From: Bacteroidia bacterium
GTDB lineage: Bacteria; Bacteroidota; Bacteroidia; JADZBD01
Length of the DNA stretch: 64,000 bases
Direction: 5' to 3'
Assembly (NCBI GenBank): GCA_020054095.1
Contig: JAGVMA010000050.1
Coordinates: forward strand, 18,475 to 82,474
A program made the translations under genes and the position numbers. The stretch's first letter is position 1. Every line of letters begins with the position of its first letter. The notes under the pieces are model-generated. The model was not told where the DNA came from. It made no database searches and was given only the letters and a program-made list of their open reading frames with translations. Below, piece after piece: positions 45,398 through 52,588 of the stretch.

Positions 45398-46406
45398 AAA
45401 GTTAATTACAGATAAAAAAATTACTTGGCATCCGTTAATTTATAGCAAGAGGCCACCATTAATATCTACATGGAGAAATATAAAGCAAGCAAAAAAGCTG
45501 GCAAGAGAATTGGTCTCAAAAAATAAAATTGAAATAGTTCACTGCAGAAGCTATATCGCATCTTTAATTGGCATGGCAATGCAAAAAGAATTAGGTATAA
45601 AATTTATTTTTGATATGCGCGGCTGGTGGGCAGATGAAAAAAAAGAAGCGGGGGATTGGAGCTCGTTTATTTACAAATCAGTTTACAAATACTTTAAAAA
45701 AAAGGAAAGAAACTTTTTTGCAGATGCCGATGTGATTATATCTCTCACACAAAAAGGGAAAGAATACATTGAGAGTGATTTCAATGTAAAAAATACAGTT
45801 AATGTAATTCCTACTTGTGTTAACCTTGATGTGTTTAAACCTTATGATGAACAGAAAAGAGGAAGTTATAGAGCAAAATTAGGTTACGACAAAGAAGATT
45901 TGGTTCTTATTTACTGTGGCTCTATTGGAGGTAACTACAGAAGTGATTTGATATTTAGTCTATTTGAAAAATGTTCAAAGCAAAATAATAAAACAAAACT
46001 TTTGTTGCTTACAAATACTAAAATAGAAAATAGTTTACTTAAAAACAAAAACATTCAATCTGTATCGTGCGATTATGCTGAAGTAAATAATTATTTAATG
46101 GCAGCAGATGCAGGGCTAATTTTTTACGACAACAAGTTTTCATCAATTGGCAGATGCCCTACAAAACTTGCAGAATATTGGGCCTGCGACTTGCCATTCG
46201 TTTCAGCACTAAATATAGCCGATATGAATTTGCTAACCGAAAAACACCCGGAGGGCGGTTTAATACTAAACAAATTTACGGATGATGAAATTGCGAACGT
46301 AATTAATATGATGACGGCAAGAAGAAAACTGCGCCATTTAGCAGAACTTTACTTTAGCTTAGAAAATGGAGCGCAGGCCTACAATAAAATATACGAATCA
46401 TTGTAA
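45354..46406 (+). CDS. GT4 glycosyltransferase, main part (frameshifted)
   Basis: This frame holds the rest of the GT4: KIEIVHCRSYIASLIGMAMQ, FIFDMRGWWADEKKE (conserved in the DPLGQSQ subgroup), VNVIPTCVNLDVFKP, LVLIYCGSIGGNYRSD and CPTKLAEYWACDLPFVSAL. The apparent TTG start at 45354 and its first ten or so residues are an artefact of reading upstream of the A11 tract in this frame; the real N-terminus is the ATG at 45233. It is the last gene of the plus-strand glycan run. Intact function needs slippage, phase switching or a corrected base. Confidence 0.8.
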   Translation: MKSRICLPKKKNKIEKLITDKKITWHPLIYSKRPPLISTWRNIKQAKKLARELVSKNKIEIVHCRSYIASLIGMAMQKELGIKFIFDMRGWWADEKKEAGDWSSFIYKSVYKYFKKKERNFFADADVIISLTQKGKEYIESDFNVKNTVNVIPTCVNLDVFKPYDEQKRGSYRAKLGYDKEDLVLIYCGSIGGNYRSDLIFSLFEKCSKQNNKTKLLLLTNTKIENSLLKNKNIQSVSCDYAEVNNYLMAADAGLIFYDNKFSSIGRCPTKLAEYWACDLPFVSALNIADMNLLTEKHPEGGLILNKFTDDEIANVINMMTARRKLRHLAELYFSLENGAQAYNKIYESL

Positions 46407-46409
46407 TTT

Positions 46410-47759
46410 TCACTTGTTTCTGATTTTGCCAACATCATAATAGTTTTTGAGAATAAAAACCGATGCAACAAAAAATGGGATGCAAGGTATTTTTAAACGA
46501 ACAAGAGCTCCAAAGTTTGATATAGATATACCAACCGAAAAGGCAAAAAACATTGAAAATAAAAAAGAGAATAGGAGTAGCGGGTGGGATAGAATATGTT
46601 TGAAAAATTTAAAAAATTTTAATCTAATCAACAAAAATACAGTAAGTAAAAACAAATAAGCGTTTTCTATTGCAGATATCAGCATAACTGGGTTTTTAAC
46701 TTCCCACAAGTAGGGACGAAACAATGCCGCCTCGACTCCTAATGGAGCTTTCAATAGCATACCGGAAAATGTACCATCGTAATCACCGATATCAAATGAA
46801 TTTCCGTTATAAAAATCACGTTTTAAATCTTGATTAACTAATGATGCCCTTTCAGATATGCTATCAATAGAATATACTCCAAGTAAATCTCCAAATTTTT
46901 CTAATGAGTATATCGCAATAAAACCTGCCGATATTAATAAAAAAGGTGCGGCAATAAACTTAAAAACCTTATTCTTCATTCGAGCTAATTTTTGAGAAGA
47001 TAGCCAAATGAGTGTACCGGGAAATATTGCAAAAAGTATATATGGTTTTATACTCAATATAAAAAAAGAACTTAAACAAATTTGAAAAATGGGCCATGAA
47101 TATTTTTCTTTTCTTACAATTAAACAATACACGGCATAAGAATACCAGCCCACAGCCGAAATTGTGATTGTATCTTTTAAAATTCCGGATCCCCAAAAAA
47201 CTACAGAGGGCATAAATAAAATAGCGATAGCAAGTTTTTTCTTTATAGTTGGAAATTGTTCGCAAAAAATCAAATATAATTTCCACATTCCACTAAATGC
47301 AACTACGGCTAATAATATAGATGATGCAATATAACTGCCGCCACATATGATAACAAAAACAGAAACTACTCTAGATACAAAAAATGTGTAGTTATCATCC
47401 CAAAAAAATGGCCAACCGGTAGCATAATTAAATGCACTTAATTGTTCATTAGAGTTGTCCCCGAATAATACATTAGAGTAATCAAGTGGGTTTTGATAAA
47501 AAAGATTGGAGAAAGTTAAAGCCGTTTGATAGTAATTTAAAGTGTCGCCTCCTTTGTAATAAAAGTTATAAACCATGCCCAAAGCCATTGCTCCAAATAT
47601 TTTTGCTGATATTCCAAGTAAAAAGTAATTATACGCATCATTTTTAAGCAATTGTTTTTTTTGATAATTGATTGCGAAAATATATACCCCGATAATGACT
47701 AATGGAGTTACCAACAAATCTGAAAAGCTAAGGGCAAATGATAAATCTAATAGTATCAT
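46410..47759 (-). CDS. polytopic membrane protein, unknown function
   Basis: A 449-residue protein with about ten hydrophobic helices and aromatic-rich periplasmic loops (YYKGGDTLNYYQTALTF, ATGWPFFWDDNYTFF). The loop YNFYYKGGDTLNYY resembles the first loop of GT-C or O-antigen polymerase/ligase-like proteins, but I cannot assign it. It is the only minus-strand gene between the glycan locus and galE, converging on the GT4 gene with 3 bases between stops. A Wzy-type polymerase would be unexpected next to a Wzm/Wzt exporter. Confidence 0.7.
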   Translation of the reverse strand: MILLDLSFALSFSDLLVTPLVIIGVYIFAINYQKKQLLKNDAYNYFLLGISAKIFGAMALGMVYNFYYKGGDTLNYYQTALTFSNLFYQNPLDYSNVLFGDNSNEQLSAFNYATGWPFFWDDNYTFFVSRVVSVFVIICGGSYIASSILLAVVAFSGMWKLYLIFCEQFPTIKKKLAIAILFMPSVVFWGSGILKDTITISAVGWYSYAVYCLIVRKEKYSWPIFQICLSSFFILSIKPYILFAIFPGTLIWLSSQKLARMKNKVFKFIAAPFLLISAGFIAIYSLEKFGDLLGVYSIDSISERASLVNQDLKRDFYNGNSFDIGDYDGTFSGMLLKAPLGVEAALFRPYLWEVKNPVMLISAIENAYLFLLTVFLLIRLKFFKFFKHILSHPLLLFSFLFSMFFAFSVGISISNFGALVRLKIPCIPFFVASVFILKNYYDVGKIRNK

Positions 47760-47773
47760 TAATAAGTAAAGAT

Positions 47774-47781
47774 TACTTTTG
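47774..47781 (+). promoter_or_regulatory. candidate -7 element for galE
   Basis: TACTTTTG matches TAnnTTTG exactly and ends 22 bases before the galE ATG, in the 44-base gap between galE and the divergent membrane-protein gene. No TTG is found near -33. Confidence 0.4.
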
Positions 47782-47803
47782 TAAAGTTAAAATTTAAGCA
47801 TTT

Positions 47804-48823
47804 ATGCAGGCAGAAAAAATATTAGTTACAGGCGGTGCCGGTTACATTGGTTCACACACTATTATTGAACTTATTGAAAAGGGATATAACAGTATTATAA
47901 GTATTGACAACTTTGTTAATTCAACTGAAGAAGCATTTACTCGCATACACGGCATCACAACAAAAAAAATAAAAAACCACGCTATTGATTTATGCAACGC
48001 AGCCGAACTTGAAAAACTGTTTGTAGAAGAAAAAAAAATAAACTCAATTATTCACTTTGCCGCACTAAAATCGGTACCGGAATCAATGGAAAAACCCGAC
48101 CTGTATTTTCAAAATAACATGGAGTCGCTGAAAAACATTTTATACTGTGCATCAAAATACAATGTTCGTAGTTTTATTTTCTCATCATCTTGTTCTGTTT
48201 ATGGCGATATAAATACACTGCCTGTTAACGAAACCACACCACTAAATAAAACACAATCGCCTTATGCTGAAACAAAACTGCTGGGCGAAAAAATGGTGGA
48301 AAGTTTTGCGAAAGAAAACAAAGAAATAAAATGTGTTGCATTACGCTATTTTAATCCGGTAGGAGCACACATCTCAGGCAAAATTGGTGAATCGCCAATA
48401 AATCCGCCAAGTGCATTGGTGCCTGTAATAACAAAGTACACCAAAAATAATAAACAGATTACGGTACACGGAAACGATTACCCAACTCGCGATGGTACTT
48501 GCATCCGCGATTATATTCATGTTTCAGATATTGCTAATGCACACGTAAAAGCACTTGAATTTTTAGCAAACGCTAATAACAAAACCGATTACGAACTTTT
48601 TAACTTAGGATCGGGGAATGGAATTACTGTACTCGAGATGATTTCGGCATTTGAAAAAACTACCGGAGTGAAAGTGAATTACCAAATTGGCGAACGAAGA
48701 ACAGGCGATGTAATGGCCATTTACTCTAACTCAGCAAAAGCAAATGACTTACTTAAATGGGAACCAAAATTTACTGTTGACGAAATGATGGAAACCGCCT
48801 GGAAATGGGAAAATCATTCGTGA
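47804..48823 (+). CDS. galE: UDP-glucose 4-epimerase
   Basis: A 339-residue extended SDR that interconverts UDP-glucose and UDP-galactose (or the N-acetyl forms). NAD motif TGGAGYIGSH is at 9-18, FAALKSVPES near 85-94, and the catalytic Tyr154 and Lys158 (YAETK) with SSSCSVYG at 127-134. ALRYFNPVGAH and the FNLGSG-x-GITVLEMI end are characteristic of GalE. It probably supplies a galactose donor to the glycan locus. The 3' end overlaps rlmH by 10 bases in convergent orientation. Confidence 0.94.
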   Translation: MQAEKILVTGGAGYIGSHTIIELIEKGYNSIISIDNFVNSTEEAFTRIHGITTKKIKNHAIDLCNAAELEKLFVEEKKINSIIHFAALKSVPESMEKPDLYFQNNMESLKNILYCASKYNVRSFIFSSSCSVYGDINTLPVNETTPLNKTQSPYAETKLLGEKMVESFAKENKEIKCVALRYFNPVGAHISGKIGESPINPPSALVPVITKYTKNNKQITVHGNDYPTRDGTCIRDYIHVSDIANAHVKALEFLANANNKTDYELFNLGSGNGITVLEMISAFEKTTGVKVNYQIGERRTGDVMAIYSNSAKANDLLKWEPKFTVDEMMETAWKWENHS

Positions 48824-49281
48824 TGGTATTTCTCACCTTTGATTATTGTAAACGCGCGGTACAATTGTTCTAAAAAAAACAAGCGTACCATTTGATGAGA
48901 GAACGTAAGTTGTGAAAGCGAAATTTTACTATTTGCGCGAGCGTAAACTGAATCCGAAAAGCCATAAGGCCCGCCAATGACAAAAACTATTTTTTTTACC
49001 GATGCCACCTGCCGCTTGGCAATCCATTTAGAAAAATCTAACGAAGAAAATTGCTGTCCATTTTCATCAAGTAACACAAGTATATCTGTTGGATCTATTT
49101 CTTTTAACATTTGGGTTCCCTCCTCATCCTTTTGCGAATTAATGCCGCGGTATTTTTTGCCTGAATTCAATTCGGTGTATTCCACATTACAATAATGCTT
49201 TAACCTTTTCAAATACTCTTCCATTCCTAATTTTAGGTAATCTTTATCGGTTTTGGCAATCACTATTAGTTTTATTTTCAT
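48814..49281 (-). CDS. rlmH: 23S rRNA (pseudouridine1915-N3)-methyltransferase RlmH
   Basis: A 155-residue SPOUT methyltransferase acting on pseudouridine 1915 of 23S rRNA. The start MKIKLIVIAKTDKDYLKLGM and the knot region FVIGGPYGFSDSVYARAN followed by SLSQLTFSHQMVRLFFLEQL and the terminal GEKYHHE are highly characteristic. It overlaps the end of galE by 10 bases tail to tail. Confidence 0.96.
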   Translation of the reverse strand: MKIKLIVIAKTDKDYLKLGMEEYLKRLKHYCNVEYTELNSGKKYRGINSQKDEEGTQMLKEIDPTDILVLLDENGQQFSSLDFSKWIAKRQVASVKKIVFVIGGPYGFSDSVYARANSKISLSQLTFSHQMVRLFFLEQLYRAFTIIKGEKYHHE

Positions 49282-49368
49282 CTTTAGTTTGTTAATTTAG
49301 CAGAAAATGTTTTGGCTTGATTATTGCTTTTGCAAATGTAAATACGAAATAACAATAAAAACACACGA

Positions 49369-49752
49369 ATGAAAACCACATTAATTTCTTTTCTGTTTTA
49401 TTTCATGATGCCACTAAGCATGGCCGATGTTATGGAAGAAATTGCCGGACACATACGGTCGGGCAACACAAAAGAAATATCAAAATATTTTGGCGAAAGT
49501 GTGGATATGAAAATATTTGACAAAGAAGATGTGTACAGCAAATCGCAGGCCGAGCTGCTGATAAAAGATTTTTTCAGTAAAAATCCGCCTAAATCTTTCA
49601 ACATTAATCACAACGGAATTTCAAAGAATGGTGCTAAATTTGCCATCGGTTCGTATGCAACTGCGGCAGGTACTTATAAAATATATTACTTGCTAAAAAA
49701 GCAAGGCGATAGTTTTATAATACAGCAATTTAGAATTGAAAACCAAGAGTAA
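49369..49752 (+). CDS. DUF4783 domain-containing exported protein
   Basis: A 127-residue protein with a signal peptide (MKTTLISFLFYFMMPLSMA) and a small alpha/beta domain (SGNTKEISKYFGESVDMKIF, SKSQAELLIKDFFSKNPPKS, YYLLKKQGDSFIIQQFRIE), a pattern I associate with DUF4783, an NTF2-like lipocalin-sized family of Bacteroidota found next to nadC. Function unknown. The end overlaps the nadC start by 17 bases, suggesting translational coupling. Confidence 0.85.
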   Translation: MKTTLISFLFYFMMPLSMADVMEEIAGHIRSGNTKEISKYFGESVDMKIFDKEDVYSKSQAELLIKDFFSKNPPKSFNINHNGISKNGAKFAIGSYATAAGTYKIYYLLKKQGDSFIIQQFRIENQE

Positions 49753-50611
49753 CCTACCTCATTACATTTCGCAGAAACAGTTAGTTTCATCCATTAAACT
49801 TTGGTTAGCCGAAGATATTGGCGATGGCGACCACACTACATTAGCTACAATAAACGCTAACAAAAAAGGTAAAGCACAACTAATTATTAAAGAAAACGGC
49901 ATTCTTGCCGGAGTATATTTAGCTCGACTTATTGCAAAAGAAGTAAGCAAATCATTAAAAATAAATGAACTTATTGCCGATGGCACAAAAGTAAAAAAGG
50001 GCGATGTAGCTTTTACTGTTGAAGGAAACGAACAAGCAATTTTAATGGCCGAACGCCTATTACTTAATTGCTTGCAGCGCATGAGTGGAATTGCCACAAA
50101 AACAAATTACTTAACATCACTTTGCAGCGGAACTAGTGCAAAATTATTAGACACGCGCAAAACCACGCCCGGCATGCGGATATTAGAAAAGTGGGCAGTA
50201 AAAATAGGCGGTGGCGAAAATCACCGCATTGGTTTGTATGATATGATTTTGATAAAAGACAACCATGTAGATTATTGCGGTGGAATAACCAATGCCATAA
50301 AACACGCCAACGACTACTTGAAAACAAAAAAGAAAAACCTTAAAATAGAAATTGAAGTAAGAACCTTAGCCGAATTAAAAGAAGTTATGGCTTATGGTAA
50401 AGTGCATCGTATTTTGTTAGATAATTTTACACCTCAAGAAATAAAAAATGCCGTGAAAATTGTAAATGGCAAATACATTACCGAAGCATCTGGAGGAATT
50501 ACAGAAAAAAACATACGCGCTTATGCTAAGACCGGAGTAGATTACATTTCATCTGGTGCGCTTACGCACAATATTAAAAGTATAGACATGAGTTTGAAAG
50601 CATTCAAATGA
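49736..50611 (+). CDS. nadC: nicotinate-nucleotide pyrophosphorylase (carboxylating)
   Basis: A 291-residue quinolinate phosphoribosyltransferase that makes nicotinate mononucleotide in de novo NAD synthesis. Conserved parts are WLAEDIGDGDHTT, LLNCLQRMSGIAT, LDTRKTTPGMRILEKWAV, GGGENHRIGLYDMILIKDNH and EASGGI. No ATG or GTG lies between the upstream stop and the conserved domain, so the TTG at 49736, inside the end of the DUF4783 gene, is the likely start. It overlaps the next gene by 4 bases. Confidence 0.93.
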   Translation: MKTKSNLPHYISQKQLVSSIKLWLAEDIGDGDHTTLATINANKKGKAQLIIKENGILAGVYLARLIAKEVSKSLKINELIADGTKVKKGDVAFTVEGNEQAILMAERLLLNCLQRMSGIATKTNYLTSLCSGTSAKLLDTRKTTPGMRILEKWAVKIGGGENHRIGLYDMILIKDNHVDYCGGITNAIKHANDYLKTKKKNLKIEIEVRTLAELKEVMAYGKVHRILLDNFTPQEIKNAVKIVNGKYITEASGGITEKNIRAYAKTGVDYISSGALTHNIKSIDMSLKAFK

Positions 50612-51549
50612 GCTTTGCAAAAAAAATACTACAATCAAAACCAGTCAGAGCGATTTCATCGCTCACAAAAAAAATTGTATTGCCTGGTTTTGATGGCATT
50701 GACCTGTATGATGTAAGTAAATTTTTTTTTAGGGGAATAAAGCACGGTGCATTAGTAACCCGAGCATCATCACTCGCTTTTTTCTTTTTTTTAGCCATTT
50801 TTCCATCTATCATTTTTTTCTTCACGCTTATTCCTTATGTACCTATAGCCGATTTTCAGGTAAAATTATTTGAATTACTCAGAGGCATTATACCCGAAGC
50901 TGCTTTTACAGAAGTGCAAGGAACTATTACAGATATTATCTCGAGACCGAATGGCGGCCTACTTTCGTTCGGGTTTATACTTGCACTATATTTTTCAACC
51001 AATGGTTTTAATGCGATGATAGGCGCATTTAACAGCACTTATCACGCTGTGGAAACCCGTAACTGGTTGACCCAGCGATTAGTCTCGGTATTACTTGTTA
51101 TCATCACCACATCGCTTATTATTGTTGCCATTTCTATATTGGTTGCCTCCGAATATTTTTTCAGCAACATGTTTGAACATCGTGGCGTAACTTATCATCT
51201 GTTGAATATGGGAAAATGGCTTACGCTGTTTTTTCTCTTTTTCATTTCCGTGTCGTTTATTTATTATTTAGGGCCTTCAAAAAAAAATAAGTGGAAGTTT
51301 TTATCGGCAGGTTCCACATTAGCAACCATTTTATCAATTATCGCATCCATTGGTTTCGCATACTATGTAAACAATTTTGGGTCTTACAACAAACTGTATG
51401 GCTCCATAGGCACACTCATTGTAATAATGATGTGGATTTATTTCAACTCATTAATTTTATTATTAGGATTTGAGTTAAACGCAAGTATTCGCGATGCAAA
51501 AAAAGGAAGAGAAATAAATTTTGAGGTTTTGGATGATAAAATAAACTAA
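50608..51549 (+). CDS. YihY/BrkB family inner-membrane protein
   Basis: A 313-residue protein with six membrane helices. The region FFFRGIKHGALVTRASSLAFFFFLAIFPSI is the conserved amphipathic and first-helix segment of the YihY (formerly RNase BN) family; STNGFNAMIGAFNSTYH and GSIGTLIVIMMWIYFNSLILLLGFE are the other family marks. Function is not established; it is not an RNase. ATGA overlap with nadC. Confidence 0.9.
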   Translation: MSFAKKILQSKPVRAISSLTKKIVLPGFDGIDLYDVSKFFFRGIKHGALVTRASSLAFFFFLAIFPSIIFFFTLIPYVPIADFQVKLFELLRGIIPEAAFTEVQGTITDIISRPNGGLLSFGFILALYFSTNGFNAMIGAFNSTYHAVETRNWLTQRLVSVLLVIITTSLIIVAISILVASEYFFSNMFEHRGVTYHLLNMGKWLTLFFLFFISVSFIYYLGPSKKNKWKFLSAGSTLATILSIIASIGFAYYVNNFGSYNKLYGSIGTLIVIMMWIYFNSLILLLGFELNASIRDAKKGREINFEVLDDKIN

Positions 51550-51561
51550 AAAATAAAAAAA

Positions 51562-51882
51562 ATGACATTGCTAAAATCAGAAGATTATATACATGGCGGA
51601 TTACAGAAAGACTATTACAACGAGAATGAAAGAGAAGTTTGTAATTGCCCATATTGTGAGAGTAATAACTTTAATACCATCGGAAACGAAAGGGGATTGT
51701 CTGTTGTTATATGTAAAGTGTGCAACTTAATATACACAAACCCAAGAGCAAAAAATACACAAGAAAATTACTTTGGTGATGCAACTATTTTTTTTAATGA
51801 AGCTCGTCTAATTTTCAAAAGGAAAAAGCAACACCATCGTGACGCTAATTATGAATACGAACTCAAAAAAATAAAAAAATAA
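51562..51882 (+). CDS. zinc-ribbon methyltransferase, N-terminal fragment (frameshifted)
   Basis: A 106-residue frame with a zinc-ribbon (CNCPYC near 28-33 and ICKVCNLIYTNPR near 50-62), the standard N-terminal part of a class of SAM methyltransferases. It ends in KKIKK and a stop inside an A-rich stretch (two A7 tracts at 51865-51871 and 51873-51879). With one A added in either tract the frame continues IKPAGKLLDVGCNMG and joins the next frame to give 324 residues. Alone it lacks the catalytic domain. Confidence 0.75.
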   Translation: MTLLKSEDYIHGGLQKDYYNENEREVCNCPYCESNNFNTIGNERGLSVVICKVCNLIYTNPRAKNTQENYFGDATIFFNEARLIFKRKKQHHRDANYEYELKKIKK

Positions 51883-51917
51883 AACCAGCAGGTAAGCTAC
51901 TAGATGTTGGCTGTAAT

Positions 51918-52535
51918 ATGGGATTTTTTTTATCGAAAGCCGCAGGCATGGGTTTTGAAGCAGAAGGAGTAGAGCCCAGTCCATCGTTAGCTAAAATAGC
52001 CGCAGAACAATTTAACTTAAAAATTCACAATTCTTTTTTAGAAAACTCCAACTTAGTTGATAAAAACTACGATGTTATCACGCTGATTGATGTATTTGAA
52101 CACGTTACCAATCCGCAAGAACTACTTAATAACTGCAGAAGAATTTTAAAAGACGATGGTATTATTGCAATAAAAGTCCCCAATGGCAACTACAATCACT
52201 TTAAATTAAAGCTTTCTAAATTGCTAAATAAAACCGCAAGTATGAATATTTGGGATTGCTGCGAGCATGTTGTGCATTACACTCCAAAAACTTTTAAAAG
52301 CATGATAAATAAATGTGGATTTAAAACAAAATCTTTTTTTATTCCAATTCCAATACACTCACCAATTTGGGCAGAGCATGTTGGTTACTATTATCAATAT
52401 AAATCACCTTTTATTTTAGATTGGAAACGAATTATACTACGAAATATCTTTTTCAGATTTGGACAAATAGAAAAATTTGTAGGAGGAAAAATTCGTTTCG
52501 GTCCAGATTTAATGTTTATTATACAAAAAAAATAA
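51918..52535 (+). CDS. class I SAM methyltransferase, catalytic part (frameshifted)
   Basis: A 205-residue frame whose first residues MGFFLSKA are the end of SAM motif I. The codons just upstream in this frame read KPAGKLLDVGCN, so the apparent start at 51918 is not the real one. VEPSPSLAKIAAEQF gives the ribose-binding acid, YDVITLIDVFEHVTNP is motif II, and ILKDDGIIAIKVPNG is motif III. The first half of the enzyme is the 51562-51882 frame. Targets of this family (methyltransf_12/23 with zinc ribbon) include sugars and small metabolites; the target here is unknown. Confidence 0.8.
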   Translation: MGFFLSKAAGMGFEAEGVEPSPSLAKIAAEQFNLKIHNSFLENSNLVDKNYDVITLIDVFEHVTNPQELLNNCRRILKDDGIIAIKVPNGNYNHFKLKLSKLLNKTASMNIWDCCEHVVHYTPKTFKSMINKCGFKTKSFFIPIPIHSPIWAEHVGYYYQYKSPFILDWKRIILRNIFFRFGQIEKFVGGKIRFGPDLMFIIQKK

Positions 52536-52588
52536 GACCACGGATTTTCTTCCATTTTTGTATTTTCGCTCGTAACTAAAAAACAACG

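Noticed and set aside
46410..47759. Wzy O-antigen polymerase
   Set aside because: The topology is compatible but no family motif is seen and the locus uses Wzm/Wzt export; kept as an unassigned membrane protein.
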